Below are positions 8,352 to 17,385 of a DNA stretch of 29,410 nt, piece after piece. Each line of letters begins with the position of its first letter. The first letter of the stretch is position 1. Origin of the DNA: Candidatus Marinamargulisbacteria bacterium SCGC AAA071-K20 (GTDB lineage: Bacteria; Margulisbacteria; Marinamargulisbacteria; GCA-2716485; AAA071-K20); the NCBI GenBank assembly GCA_003265975.1, contig QFBU01000010.1, positions 1 to 29,410 on the forward strand, read 5' to 3'. Position numbers and translations under genes: made by a program. The notes under the pieces were generated by a model. The model ran no database searches, was not told where the DNA came from, and worked only from the letters and a program-made list of their open reading frames with translations.

Positions 8352-9680
8352 TTAAAGGTTATTACGCCGACCAACAGAATAAAATTTAAACCCTTGGTTT
8401 ATTATGGTGTCTACATCATATACATTTCTTAGGTCGAAAAAAACGGCTTGTTTCATAATTTTTTTAAGTCTAGGGATATCTAAGTTTCTAAATACATGCC
8501 ACTCTGTTATTAAAATAATAGCGTCAACATCTTCAGCGACATCATAGGCATTTTTACCATAGGTAATACGATCACCCAAAATAGCTTTTGTATTTGACAT
8601 TGATTCCGGATCAAAAGCAATAACCTCTGCTTTGTGTTCAAGTAATTGTTTAATAATTTTTAATGAAGGAGCCTCTCTCATATCATCCGTATTGGGTTTA
8701 AAGGCTAATCCTAGAAATCCAATTTTTTTACCTGCCAAGTCACCCAGCACCTCTTTAAGGATACCTACACTTCGCACTTTTTGGTCTTCGTTAACTGATT
8801 CTACTTCTCTAATAACTTGCAAATCAAGACCAACTTCTTTACCTGAACCTATAAGAGCTCTAATGTCTTTAGAGAAACAAGATCCACCATACCCAGGCCC
8901 TGCATGTAAAAAATACTTACTAATACGTCCATCCATACCCATAATTTTAGCGACATCTTTAACGTCAGCGCCTATTTTTTCGCAATAACGAGCCATTTCA
9001 TTAATAAAAGAAATTTTAGTAGCTAAAAAGCAATTGGCTGCATATTTAGACAATTCTGCAGTTTCAAGATCAGTATAAACAATCGGCGTTTCTCTACTAT
9101 ATAGAGGGCCGTACATCGCCCCCACAATTTTTTTAGCGTCCGGGTCATCTGCCCCAATTACAATACGGTCCGTATGAAAAAAATCATAAACGGCAGTACC
9201 TTCACGTAAAAATTCAGGATTTGAAACGACTGATAATTGATCAGAACTTAAGCCAGCCTCTTTTATTTTCTCTATAATTTTTCGACCGGTACCTACAGGC
9301 ACGGTACTTTTATTAACGATCACTTTTTTGTCAGTACAGCCAAGCGATTTATAAGCAGCGATAATTTCTTCAATAACAGAAAATACAGCTGACACATCTG
9401 CACAGCCGTCTTCTTTGGGAGGGGTTCCTACTGCAGAAAGAATTACAGTGGAGTCTTTTATGGCTTGAGCAATATCAGAAGAAAAAACCAAGACTCCATG
9501 CTTAGCTCCTTTAACTAATTTTTCTTTTAGCTCTGGCTCAAAAAAAGGAATTTCATGCCGATTCAAAATATCCAATTTCTCTTGAACATTATCAACACAA
9601 ATCACCTGATGCCCTAAGTCTGCAAAACAAACTCCAGAAACAAGTCCAACATATCCGGTTCCAACAACGGCTAGCTTCAA
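8352..9680 (-). CDS. ugd: UDP-glucose 6-dehydrogenase, TTG start
   Basis: This 442-residue enzyme oxidises UDP-glucose to UDP-glucuronate with two NAD+. Visible landmarks are the NAD-binding GTGYVGL (7-13), NKSTVPVGTG (123-132), NPEFLREGTAV (154-164), the lysine in ATKISFINE (K222) and the catalytic cysteine in GGSCFSKDIRAL (C268). Length is normal for the family. The first codon is TTG (9680-9678), preceded by AGGAG at a 10-base spacing; the protein begins MKLAVVGTGYVG, exactly where homologues begin, so the TTG is well supported. A sigma70-like promoter lies just upstream. UDP-GlcA made here can feed the UDP-glucuronate epimerase at 10.5 kb and the downstream glycosyltransferase. Confidence 0.95.
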   Translation of the reverse strand: MKLAVVGTGYVGLVSGVCFADLGHQVICVDNVQEKLDILNRHEIPFFEPELKEKLVKGAKHGVLVFSSDIAQAIKDSTVILSAVGTPPKEDGCADVSAVFSVIEEIIAAYKSLGCTDKKVIVNKSTVPVGTGRKIIEKIKEAGLSSDQLSVVSNPEFLREGTAVYDFFHTDRIVIGADDPDAKKIVGAMYGPLYSRETPIVYTDLETAELSKYAANCFLATKISFINEMARYCEKIGADVKDVAKIMGMDGRISKYFLHAGPGYGGSCFSKDIRALIGSGKEVGLDLQVIREVESVNEDQKVRSVGILKEVLGDLAGKKIGFLGLAFKPNTDDMREAPSLKIIKQLLEHKAEVIAFDPESMSNTKAILGDRITYGKNAYDVAEDVDAIILITEWHVFRNLDIPRLKKIMKQAVFFDLRNVYDVDTIINQGFKFYSVGRRNNL

Positions 9681-9712
9681 CTAAACCACTCTCCTACAAT
9701 TATTTACACTAG

Positions 9713-9741
9713 ATTGTACTCATAAAACTCTAAGCAAGCAA
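9713..9741 (-). promoter_or_regulatory. Sigma70-like promoter of ugd
   Basis: On the minus strand TTGCTT (9741-9736) and TACAAT (9718-9713) are separated by exactly 17 bases. The predicted transcript start is about 26 bases before the TTG start of ugd, with the AGGAG ribosome-binding site between. Confidence 0.55.
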
Positions 9742-9815
9742 TATTTTTGCATTGTACAAACTCAAGGAATACGAGCCTATAAATTAGAATTAAAATTTAC
9801 TTCTATGATAAACTT

Positions 9816-10484
9816 ATGTCCATGCAAAGACTATTTATAATTACCTTGATATTAAGCCTAACTAGTTTCGGACTGTTTTTAAGCTCAAGTTGCTATGCAA
9901 ATACATTTTTTTCGGACAAAGAAAGCTCCTTTTCTACTAGATCTATATTCAAACCGGCCTCACCAGTCATTTCGATTCAACTATCTGGAGAAAAAATGGA
10001 TAAGTTAGTTCAAATAGCTACAATGCCAAGTATTGGAATAAAGTATAGAGACATCAATAATTACTGGTTTGTTGGACTAAAATCCAGTGTTAAGCATTTT
10101 TTGATGGGGGAAGACGAGTTTATGTTTGTATCAAATACATCAAAAAGAAAAGAGTTCACTCAACTCTATTACACCTCGCTATTTTTTGGAGGATTTTATC
10201 CAGTTGTCGCCTTCAAAAATTACAATACCCTAACCGTAGACCTAGAGGGGGCATTTATAGTTTTAAAGAATAGGAAGGTCAATTCAGGGTATTATGGGTT
10301 TTCTATTGCGCCTTCTTTAAGCCTACATAAATTAATTCAGGAACAATGGATATTTACTCATACTATTGGTTTAAAATACAATTCACTAACAAATGCTATT
10401 CTTGATGGCAAAAATGGATCACTTGCAAACCCAATTTCAGCTGTAGGGTTATTTATAAATATTGAGCTTGGTTATGCGTTTTAG
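9816..10484 (+). CDS. Unrecognised exported protein, probable outer-membrane beta-barrel
   Basis: I do not recognise a family for this 222-residue protein. It has a clear signal peptide: RLFIITLILSLTSFGLFL as the hydrophobic core and a probable signal peptidase I site after SSCYA (about residue 29). The cysteine there is not in a proper lipobox. The mature part has many amphipathic strands with aromatic ends (YWFVGLKSSV, YGFSIAPSLSL, FINIELGYAF) and finishes in a terminal phenylalanine, the classic beta-barrel assembly signature. About eight strands would fit. It sits 15 bases before a UDP-glucuronate epimerase gene and divergent from ugd, so an envelope or glycan role is plausible. Start at 9816 or at the second ATG, 9822; neither has a ribosome-binding site, and a TATGAT box lies directly upstream (9804-9809). 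Confidence 0.65.
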   Translation: MSMQRLFIITLILSLTSFGLFLSSSCYANTFFSDKESSFSTRSIFKPASPVISIQLSGEKMDKLVQIATMPSIGIKYRDINNYWFVGLKSSVKHFLMGEDEFMFVSNTSKRKEFTQLYYTSLFFGGFYPVVAFKNYNTLTVDLEGAFIVLKNRKVNSGYYGFSIAPSLSLHKLIQEQWIFTHTIGLKYNSLTNAILDGKNGSLANPISAVGLFINIELGYAF

Positions 10485-10499
10485 AAAGGACAGTTTTAA

Positions 10500-11468
10500 A
10501 TGACAATTTTAATTACAGGCGCCGCGGGATTTATAGGCTCACATCTATGTGATTACTTTATAAAACACACAAATGAAACAATAGTTGGAATAGACAACTA
10601 CAACTCTTTTTATGATCCAAGTATTAAAAAACGTAACCTTGCTCACCTTGATGGTCACTCCCGATTTAAATGTATTAAAGGTGATATTTTAGACAAAGGC
10701 TTACTCCAAAATATTTTTGAAAATGAAAAAATTACTGAAGTAATTCATCTTGCCGCTTGGGCAGGTGTTAGACCTTCGATTGAAAATCCTGATATTTATT
10801 ATCAGGTAAACATTATTGGAACATTAAATCTATTAAATCTAGCCAAAGATTATAAAGTAAACAGATTTTTACAAGCCTCATCATCATCTGTCTATGGGAA
10901 CAACAAAAAAACACCTTTTTCAGAGTTAGACGCTGTAGACCTCCCTATTTCTCCATACGCAGCTACTAAAAAGTCGTGTGAGCTGATGGCTTACAACACT
11001 CATCATCTCTATAAAATTCCTATAGCCTGTATACGATTTTTTACAGTATATGGACCTAGGCAACGTCCTGAAATGGCTATCCATAAGTTCACGCGCTTGA
11101 TAAATGAAGGCAAAGAAATACCTGTATTTAACAACGGAAATTGTTTGCGAGATTATACTTATGTAGACGATATTATTCAGGGAATTATTGCTATATATAA
11201 TCAGCCAAAGTTAACTTACGACATTGTTAATCTCGGTGAGTCTCAAACAATTAGTACCTTAGACCTTATAAAATTAATTGAAAAATATACTGGTCAGTCT
11301 GCGAAACTAAAGCTACTTCCAGCTCAACCGGGTGATGTTGAACAAACCTATGCCGATATTAGTCATGCAATAAAAGTGTATCAGTACAAACCTCAGTTTA
11401 CTGTAGAAAAAGGTGTTGAAGCGTTTGTGAAGTGGTACAAAAAACAAGAAGCATTAACAATTCATTAA
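10500..11468 (+). CDS. UDP-glucuronate 4-epimerase-like NAD-dependent epimerase
   Basis: This 322-residue extended SDR is predicted to interconvert UDP-glucuronate and UDP-galacturonate. It shows the NAD-binding TGAAGFIGSHL (6-16), the characteristic HLAAWAGVRPSIENP (83-97) close to the 'AAQAGVRxSxxNP' of UDP-GlcA epimerases, SSSSVYGNN (127-135), the catalytic Y153xxxK157 pair, and RFFTVYGPRQRPEMA. It ends shortly after the family's usual C-terminus. AAAGGA stands 9 bases before the ATG, and the gene follows the barrel-like protein by 15 bases, suggesting co-transcription. Ugd on the divergent transcript supplies its likely substrate. Closely related NAD epimerases act on UDP-GlcNAc or UDP-Glc, so specificity is inferred. 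Confidence 0.87.
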   Translation: MTILITGAAGFIGSHLCDYFIKHTNETIVGIDNYNSFYDPSIKKRNLAHLDGHSRFKCIKGDILDKGLLQNIFENEKITEVIHLAAWAGVRPSIENPDIYYQVNIIGTLNLLNLAKDYKVNRFLQASSSSVYGNNKKTPFSELDAVDLPISPYAATKKSCELMAYNTHHLYKIPIACIRFFTVYGPRQRPEMAIHKFTRLINEGKEIPVFNNGNCLRDYTYVDDIIQGIIAIYNQPKLTYDIVNLGESQTISTLDLIKLIEKYTGQSAKLKLLPAQPGDVEQTYADISHAIKVYQYKPQFTVEKGVEAFVKWYKKQEALTIH

Positions 11469-11761
11469 ATGTGCGGACGATTTGTTCAAAAAAAAGACGC
11501 TATTTCGGCCATTGAAAAAGTTTTTCATAAAATCAATTTAAAAAGGAGCCCTATCTAAAAACTTACAGTGGGGTCTTGTACCCTATTGGCTTAAAGATAT
11601 TTCTAAACAAAAACCAATGGATTGACCCAACACTAAATAATCAACAAGAAATTGACGTATTGATTAGTGAGCCGGAGGGAAACAAAATGTGTATTCATAA
11701 GGTATCTCGTGAGGTTAATAAGCCCTCGTTTAAAGATATTTCTGCTGTTTTAGAGGTTTAA
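11469..11761 (+). pseudogene. Remnant of an SRAP (HMCES/YedK) abasic-site-protecting protein gene
   Basis: Immediately after the epimerase stop, an ATG opens MCGRFVQKKDAISAIEK, the conserved N-terminus of SRAP proteins, whose Cys2 crosslinks to abasic sites in single-stranded DNA. That frame stops at 11556-11558. A second frame then reads LQWGLVPYWLKDIS (from 11563), matching the family's 'xWGLIPxWAKD' block. A third frame (from about 11650) reads ISEPEGNKMCIHKVSREVNKPSFKD, matching the C-terminal 'YPVSxxVNxPxxD' block. The three conserved pieces are in the right order but in three different frames. Only about 290 bases remain of the 600-700 expected, so the middle, including the active-site glutamate and histidine region, is gone. 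It cannot make a working protein. Confidence 0.85.
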
Positions 11762-11789
11762 ATACCTATCAAAATACCACTAAGCCAAT

Positions 11790-11819
11790 TTGACAATCTA
11801 CGCTACAAAACGATATAAC
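11790..11819 (+). promoter_or_regulatory. Consensus-like sigma70 promoter abutting the aminotransferase start
   Basis: A perfect TTGACA (11790-11795) and TATAAC (11814-11819) are 18 bases apart. The ATG of the aminotransferase follows 8 bases after the -10 box, so the predicted mRNA starts 1-3 bases before the ATG and has no Shine-Dalgarno sequence. This is the best promoter in the window and predicts a leaderless transcript. Confidence 0.6.
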
Positions 11820-11827
11820 TAACCGCT

Positions 11828-12949
11828 ATGAATCAAACAAAAAACGTTCCACTTTTAGACCTCTCAGAACAGTATGAACCTATAAAAAACGACATCTTTA
11901 AAAAATTCCAAGAAATTTTCGAAACAAAACGATTTATCCACGGACCTGAAGTTGAAGGCCTTGAAAAAGAAACCGCTGAGTATTGCGGTACTAAATTCGC
12001 CGTTGGTGTAAGTTCTGGCTCAGACGCCTTAATTATCGCCCTTATGACCGAAGAGATTGGCCACGGTGATGAAGTTATTACTACTCCATTTACATTCTTT
12101 GCAACGGTAGGCGCTATCTCTCGAGTGGGCGCAAAACCAATTTTTGTTGATATCGACAAAGACACGTTTAATATGGATGTGACTCAAATTGAAGCTAAAA
12201 TCACACCTAATACTAAAGCGATTATGCCTGTTCATTTATTTGGTCAAATGGCTGATATGGACGCTATTATGGCTATCGCCAAAAAACATAACTTGGTAGT
12301 TATTGAAGACTCCGCTCAGTCTATTGGTGGTAAATACCAGTCTGACGACGGAACTAATTATAAGTCTGGGGCTATGGGAACATACGGTTGTTATTCTTAT
12401 TTTCCAAGTAAGAACTTGGGCTGTATGGGTGATGGTGGAATGGTTGTTACTAACGATGAAGCTAAATATCTAAAGCTAAAACAAATGAGAAACCATGGTG
12501 AAGTGAAGCGTTATCACCATCAGTTTATTGGCGGGAATTTTAGAATAGATGCGCTGCAAGCCGCCGTTCTTCGACTTAAATTACCTCTATTAGATGCTCA
12601 GCATGGCGGGCGACAAAAAAATGCTGCTTTTTATGAAGCTACTGTTAAAAACGACAAAGTACAATTACCGGTAATTGATAAGAAGTGTACAAGTATTTAT
12701 AACCAATACACCCTTCGCACTTCTGACAGAGCGTCGTTACAAGAACATTTAAATAATAAGGGTATAGGAAACGCAATCTACTACCCTATTCCACTACATT
12801 TACAAGAATGCTTTACTGACCTTGGACATAAAAAAGGTGATTTTCCTGTGTCTGAACTAGCATGTGAAGAGGTACTTTCTATTCCTATTTTTGGTGGACT
12901 TAAAGAGAATGAAGTTCAGCGGGTTGTTGAGGCTTTGAATAGCTACTAG
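11828..12949 (+). CDS. DegT/DnrJ/EryC1/StrS-family PLP-dependent sugar aminotransferase
   Basis: This 373-residue fold-type I PLP enzyme is predicted to transaminate a keto-sugar nucleotide, producing an amino sugar for the surface glycan. Conserved family elements are the N-terminal VPLLDLSEQY, the cofactor phosphate-binding GSDALIIAL (64-72), TPFTFFATVGAI (86-97), VIEDSAQSIGG (158-168, with Asp161 contacting the pyridine nitrogen), FPSKNLGCMGDGG (192-204, with the Schiff-base Lys195), GGNFRIDALQAAVL and PLHLQECF. Length is normal. The gene is separated from the epimerase by the SRAP remnant and has its own promoter. The keto-sugar substrate is not identifiable; no matching 3- or 4-dehydratase or oxidase apart from Gmd and the edge oxidoreductase lies in the window. 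The stop overlaps the convergent RND gene by 4 bases. Confidence 0.88.
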   Translation: MNQTKNVPLLDLSEQYEPIKNDIFKKFQEIFETKRFIHGPEVEGLEKETAEYCGTKFAVGVSSGSDALIIALMTEEIGHGDEVITTPFTFFATVGAISRVGAKPIFVDIDKDTFNMDVTQIEAKITPNTKAIMPVHLFGQMADMDAIMAIAKKHNLVVIEDSAQSIGGKYQSDDGTNYKSGAMGTYGCYSYFPSKNLGCMGDGGMVVTNDEAKYLKLKQMRNHGEVKRYHHQFIGGNFRIDALQAAVLRLKLPLLDAQHGGRQKNAAFYEATVKNDKVQLPVIDKKCTSIYNQYTLRTSDRASLQEHLNNKGIGNAIYYPIPLHLQECFTDLGHKKGDFPVSELACEEVLSIPIFGGLKENEVQRVVEALNSY

Positions 12950-15900
12950 TCTAGACTTACAATCAGCCGATCAGTAAGCCGCTTCCATTCAACACTTAAT
13001 TGTTGATAGGTAATTTTGCGATCAATCTCGTCGAATCGTGCCTGGTCATATCGATTTACAGCTACGATGTAGTCGTTTAGAGTGATCTTTCCGAATGAAT
13101 AATTTTCTGATTCTTCTTTAAGAATTAAATAAGCCAATTCTCGTTTCTCACTAGCCACACCAATAAGCTCCTTTTGTGTGGTTAAACTCACATGTATGTT
13201 TCTAAGGTTTATTAAAAAAGTGTCTTTTTCTGTCCTAACCTCTAAATCTACCTTTTGTGTTTCAAGAACCGCCGTTTTATGAACAGCCTTTGCGTTTGTA
13301 TTAAACAAGGGAAGGTCCACACTAGCGCCCACTAGGCCATAGGTATCGGTTTTATTGGCAATACTTGCAGACAATTGTATAGAAGGCAGGAGATCTCTTA
13401 TTGCGCGGTCTTCTTCAAGTTCTGTTTGAGAGGTGAGTTGGTTTAAAACCATAAAGGTTCTACTTTTAGTTTGGATAGTAATAAGCTCGCTTTCAAAGTC
13501 GTTTGGTAAGGTATCTAGACTAATAATTGTGTTTGGAAAGAGTTCAGGTTTTGAAGGAACTTGAAGCACTCTTTGAATTTGATGCATCGTTTCAAGATAA
13601 TTACTTTCAAATCTAATAAGTTGTTCTTTTTTAGTAAGAATTTGAAGCTTCAGTTTATTAACGTCTGTTTCATTAGCAATTTTTCGCTTTTGACGATTAA
13701 CAATACTCTCTAATACTTTTTCGTTTTCTTTATAACTCGACCGAGCCAACAACAAGCCTTCGTATTGACGAATCCAGGTGTAATACAAAGAAATCACCTC
13801 TGCCATATAGTCTTCATATGCTTCAACAAGCTGATGCCTTGCTATCTCTGTTTTGAGGCTCTGAATGTCACTATCTAACTTGATTGACTTTCCAAAGGCA
13901 TTTTTTGCAATATCCTGAGAGAACTTAAAGCTACTTAGCCCATTAGTACTACTGTCTCTATACGCATAGGCCGCTGTGTAGGTTTGCCCTGCTTTAGGAA
14001 GGGTTTGTGCAAGACTAATCGAACTACTATCAAGCTCGGATCCCGATTGAATTTTATAGTCAGCGTCTCCAGACAATAACAACTCTGGAACCGTTACATT
14101 AATAGCCTGGTCGTAGGTAAATATGTATCGCTCAACAAGTAAGGCATGAAAGGTTGTGTCTTGTTGGGTAGCACGTGTTATAAAGTCATCCAAACTTAGC
14201 TTAGACTCAGCTGCCTCTAAAGAGTTTGACCCCACCGCCAAACCAAGGAAGCAAATGATGATGAGTGGAATCTGAGGGGGTTTAAATCGAGAGAATAGTT
14301 TAACAAAATCTTGTTCAAACATAAAAAAACAAGGGATCAAAAGTAAGGTAATAAATGTTCCAAAAAGCAAGCCCCATACAAGCGCAATCATCATATCTGA
14401 CAGCATCGCGTCTGTACCTAAAAGGCCGTAAGCTGTGGGCATCACACCTACAACTGTCGTGAGCGTTGTAAGAACAATGGCACGTAACCTTGTTTTTGCC
14501 ACAGACGCTGTAAAATCACATTTATTAGTAAACGTATCTTTAGCTCTATCAAGTTTACTCAACATAACAATAGCGTCATTTACAACGACTCCCAACATAC
14601 CTAAGGTTCCAATAGCGGCATAAAACCCGAATGAGGTTTTCTGATGGAGATAAAACGCAAAAATAACGCCAATCACTCCAAAAGGTATCACCAACATTAT
14701 CCGTAGAGGTTTAAAGATTGAGTTAAATAAGAGTGCCAAGATTATATAAATAAGGATAATAGCTGTTGCAACGCCTATCATTAAGTCCCGCTTCGAGTCA
14801 CGAGTGTCCACCACTTCACCAGAGAAACTGAGTTGAGAAGACGGAAACTTAGACAATAACTTAGGGAAAATAATAGTTTCAAATTCGTCAGCAATTTCTA
14901 AGGGACTTTGGGTCGCCTCTGGAACTAAGTCGGCATATACAAAACTACTTCTCTTATGGTTTTCTCTTCTGATCGTACTTTTAGCTTTAATTTTTGTAAG
15001 GTTTACTACTTCTCTAAGTGGCACTAAGTAATTTTGTCTATTTTCAACAGGGACCGACAATGCCCGATTAATATCACCTCTATAATCATCTTGTACAGTC
15101 AAATTAACATCAATCTCTTCATCGTTTCTAAAAAAGGTGAAGAGGCGTTTGCCGTTCAAAATAGTTCGAAGCGTCGACGAAATTGCCAACGGACTCACCG
15201 ACAATCGTTTAAGCTGACCTTGATCGTAGTCGATCTCATATTCAGTTTTCATAGGAACAAGATCCGGCTCAATATTAGTAATACTAGGATGATCTTTAAG
15301 TGCCGCTATTACTATTTCAACTAACGCTTCGCGTTTAATATCATTATTTTCCTGAACAACAACTTCAAATACACTCCCAGACGATTGACCATAACGGCGT
15401 TTTCTAAATTTAATTTTGCTTAGCCCATCAATCGATTTTGCAACGGTTTTAATTTCTTTGATTAAATCATCTGTAGATTTTTCTCGCTCGTCTGACGGAA
15501 TAATTTCGAGTGTAATTCTAAATTGATTTTCTTTTGCCACATTCCCTCGTCTACCCCGAGCTACATTGGTACGAAGTCCTACACCTTCATGTCCAATATA
15601 CGTTCTTAAATAGTCTTCTAGAGCTTGGACAGCCGTAGCCGTTTCTAGCGAAGTATTGGCCTCAGTTGCAATACCAGAAAGCACAATTTCTCTAGACTCT
15701 TGGGTTGGAAACATCACAAACTTAAAGTCTTTCTTAACTAAATACCCGGCATAAATCATTAACAAACAAAATACAAAAAATACAAGATACCTCAGAGGAA
15801 TTAGTTTCTTAAGGAACTGCTCATAGGCATTTTCCCATGTATCAAACCACCCTTTTGCAGAAGACACTCTAGCACTGCTTTTTTTGGAAAACATCATCAT

Positions 15901-17385
15901 ATGCGCCGGCAAAAACAAAAAGGACTCAAGTAAGCTAGAAAAGAGCATCATAAAAATAATGGGAGGAATAACTTTAACAAAATTACCGAATCTACCGGTA
16001 AAGAAAAGTAATGGAATAAAGGCCGCACAAGTCGTTAAAATACTCGCAATAATTGGGGCGGCCACTTCTTTAGTTCCATTAACAGAGGCATCCATAAGAG
16101 ACTCTCCGTCATTAAATCGGCGGGTAATATTTTCGGCAACTATGATGGCATCGTCTACCACAATTCCCAGAACAATTATGATTGCAGACAAGGTAACGCC
16201 ATTAATGGTGTACCCTAAATATTTGCCCATAATTAGTGTGAAGCACAAGGTAAATGGAATACCTAATGCAACCCAAAACCCGGACCTCATATTTAGAAAA
16301 ATAAATAATGTAATTAGAATTAATACAAAACCAAGAAGTCCATTAGACGCTACAATTGAAAGCCTATTTTTAACATTAATAGACTCATCATCCAAAAACA
16401 CTAGCTTTATAGACGTTCCTTTTAATACATTGTCTTGATAGGTATTGGCCACCTGTTTAACAACATCTAAAGCCTCTATAATGCCATACTTACTATTCTT
16501 AACAATATTGAGTATCACAGCTTCTCTGCCATTCACTTTATAGATCGTCCTTTTGTCTTCAAATCCATCCGAAATAGAGGCTATAGCTGAAAGCTTAACA
16601 GGTGTACTGTCAAACCCACCTTGTATAACCAAATTGTCTAACTTAGGTTTTTCAGTTAATTCAGACAATACCGTGACTTGTTCGTTTCTTCCCGACTTTA
16701 AAGTTCCTGCTGGTGCTCTAACATGATTCTGTTGAATTTCTTGAGCTATTTTATTGAGAGGAATTTCGTAGCGGGTAAATTGTTTAGGGTTAGACTTAAT
16801 ATTAAGTTCTTCTATTAAATATCCACTTCGTTTAACTTCAAACACTTCGGCCCGAGACAGTAGTTTATTTTCAAGGCCACGTACATAGTCTTGAACTTGT
16901 TTACGAGACGACACGTCTAAACTATTTTTTGAGTCGTTGTATATAGCAATATCGATAATAGCTTTTTTAGAGGTTTCAAACACTCGAACACGTGGATCGT
17001 TAAGTACTTCTGCGGGGAGAGATACACTAGCCACTTGGTTTTGAATTTCTGTAACGGCTTTGTCTATATCCTTTACGCTTCTATCTAATTCAACAGAAAG
17101 AGAACTACTACCTTGCCCTGTAGAACTAGTAATTCGATGGACGCCGTCTACCCCCTGCAATGCTTCTTCTAAGGGTTTAGTGACATAAAACTCGACGTCT
17201 TTAGCTGACGCGCCTGAATAAGACGTTGAAATACGAACGGTATTAAAAGTGATGTCTGGAAGCTCTTCTTTATTGGTAGTATTCCAAGCGATAACACCAC
17301 CTACAAAAACGAGAATTGTAACAAGGTTTACCAAAAAGTGTTTCGACAAAAAATACCGGATAATAGAGTTCATGATTAAAACCAT
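12946..17385 (-). CDS. Single-chain RND efflux pump fused to a TolC-like outer-membrane channel
   Basis: This 1479-residue protein has two modules. Residues 1 to about 1030 form a full-length RND permease: PLEEALQGVDGVHRITSSTGQGSS in the first periplasmic loop, GIVVDDAIIVAENITRR in TM4 (about 405-420, with the paired proton-relay Asp), GVVVNDAIVMLSKLDR in TM10 (about 930) and LLIPCFFMFEQDF at the end of TM12. A hydrophobic segment PLIIICFLGLAV ending SLEAAES (about 1038-1054) looks like a retained signal peptide. Residues about 1055-1479 are a TolC/OEP-type channel with long heptad-rich helices. Heavy-metal CzcA pumps with fused TolC are known in Bacteroidetes; this permease looks more like the HAE (AcrB-like) type. 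No membrane fusion (adaptor) protein gene is adjacent. A TATAAT box overlaps the first ATG, so the fifth codon (ATG at 17373, MNSIIRYFLSKHF) is the likelier start. Confidence 0.88.
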   Translation of the reverse strand: MVLIMNSIIRYFLSKHFLVNLVTILVFVGGVIAWNTTNKEELPDITFNTVRISTSYSGASAKDVEFYVTKPLEEALQGVDGVHRITSSTGQGSSSLSVELDRSVKDIDKAVTEIQNQVASVSLPAEVLNDPRVRVFETSKKAIIDIAIYNDSKNSLDVSSRKQVQDYVRGLENKLLSRAEVFEVKRSGYLIEELNIKSNPKQFTRYEIPLNKIAQEIQQNHVRAPAGTLKSGRNEQVTVLSELTEKPKLDNLVIQGGFDSTPVKLSAIASISDGFEDKRTIYKVNGREAVILNIVKNSKYGIIEALDVVKQVANTYQDNVLKGTSIKLVFLDDESINVKNRLSIVASNGLLGFVLILITLFIFLNMRSGFWVALGIPFTLCFTLIMGKYLGYTINGVTLSAIIIVLGIVVDDAIIVAENITRRFNDGESLMDASVNGTKEVAAPIIASILTTCAAFIPLLFFTGRFGNFVKVIPPIIFMMLFSSLLESFLFLPAHMMMFSKKSSARVSSAKGWFDTWENAYEQFLKKLIPLRYLVFFVFCLLMIYAGYLVKKDFKFVMFPTQESREIVLSGIATEANTSLETATAVQALEDYLRTYIGHEGVGLRTNVARGRRGNVAKENQFRITLEIIPSDEREKSTDDLIKEIKTVAKSIDGLSKIKFRKRRYGQSSGSVFEVVVQENNDIKREALVEIVIAALKDHPSITNIEPDLVPMKTEYEIDYDQGQLKRLSVSPLAISSTLRTILNGKRLFTFFRNDEEIDVNLTVQDDYRGDINRALSVPVENRQNYLVPLREVVNLTKIKAKSTIRRENHKRSSFVYADLVPEATQSPLEIADEFETIIFPKLLSKFPSSQLSFSGEVVDTRDSKRDLMIGVATAIILIYIILALLFNSIFKPLRIMLVIPFGVIGVIFAFYLHQKTSFGFYAAIGTLGMLGVVVNDAIVMLSKLDRAKDTFTNKCDFTASVAKTRLRAIVLTTLTTVVGVMPTAYGLLGTDAMLSDMMIALVWGLLFGTFITLLLIPCFFMFEQDFVKLFSRFKPPQIPLIIICFLGLAVGSNSLEAAESKLSLDDFITRATQQDTTFHALLVERYIFTYDQAINVTVPELLLSGDADYKIQSGSELDSSSISLAQTLPKAGQTYTAAYAYRDSSTNGLSSFKFSQDIAKNAFGKSIKLDSDIQSLKTEIARHQLVEAYEDYMAEVISLYYTWIRQYEGLLLARSSYKENEKVLESIVNRQKRKIANETDVNKLKLQILTKKEQLIRFESNYLETMHQIQRVLQVPSKPELFPNTIISLDTLPNDFESELITIQTKSRTFMVLNQLTSQTELEEDRAIRDLLPSIQLSASIANKTDTYGLVGASVDLPLFNTNAKAVHKTAVLETQKVDLEVRTEKDTFLINLRNIHVSLTTQKELIGVASEKRELAYLILKEESENYSFGKITLNDYIVAVNRYDQARFDEIDRKITYQQLSVEWKRLTDRLIVSLD

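Noticed and set aside
11576..11761. 61-residue open frame taken as a gene
   Set aside because: Its first part is out-of-frame SRAP sequence and its second part is the SRAP C-terminus; it is part of the pseudogene.
15884..16438. 184-residue plus-strand open frame inside the RND-TolC gene
   Set aside because: It is antisense to a strongly conserved RND region, has no ribosome-binding site or domain, and is a shadow.
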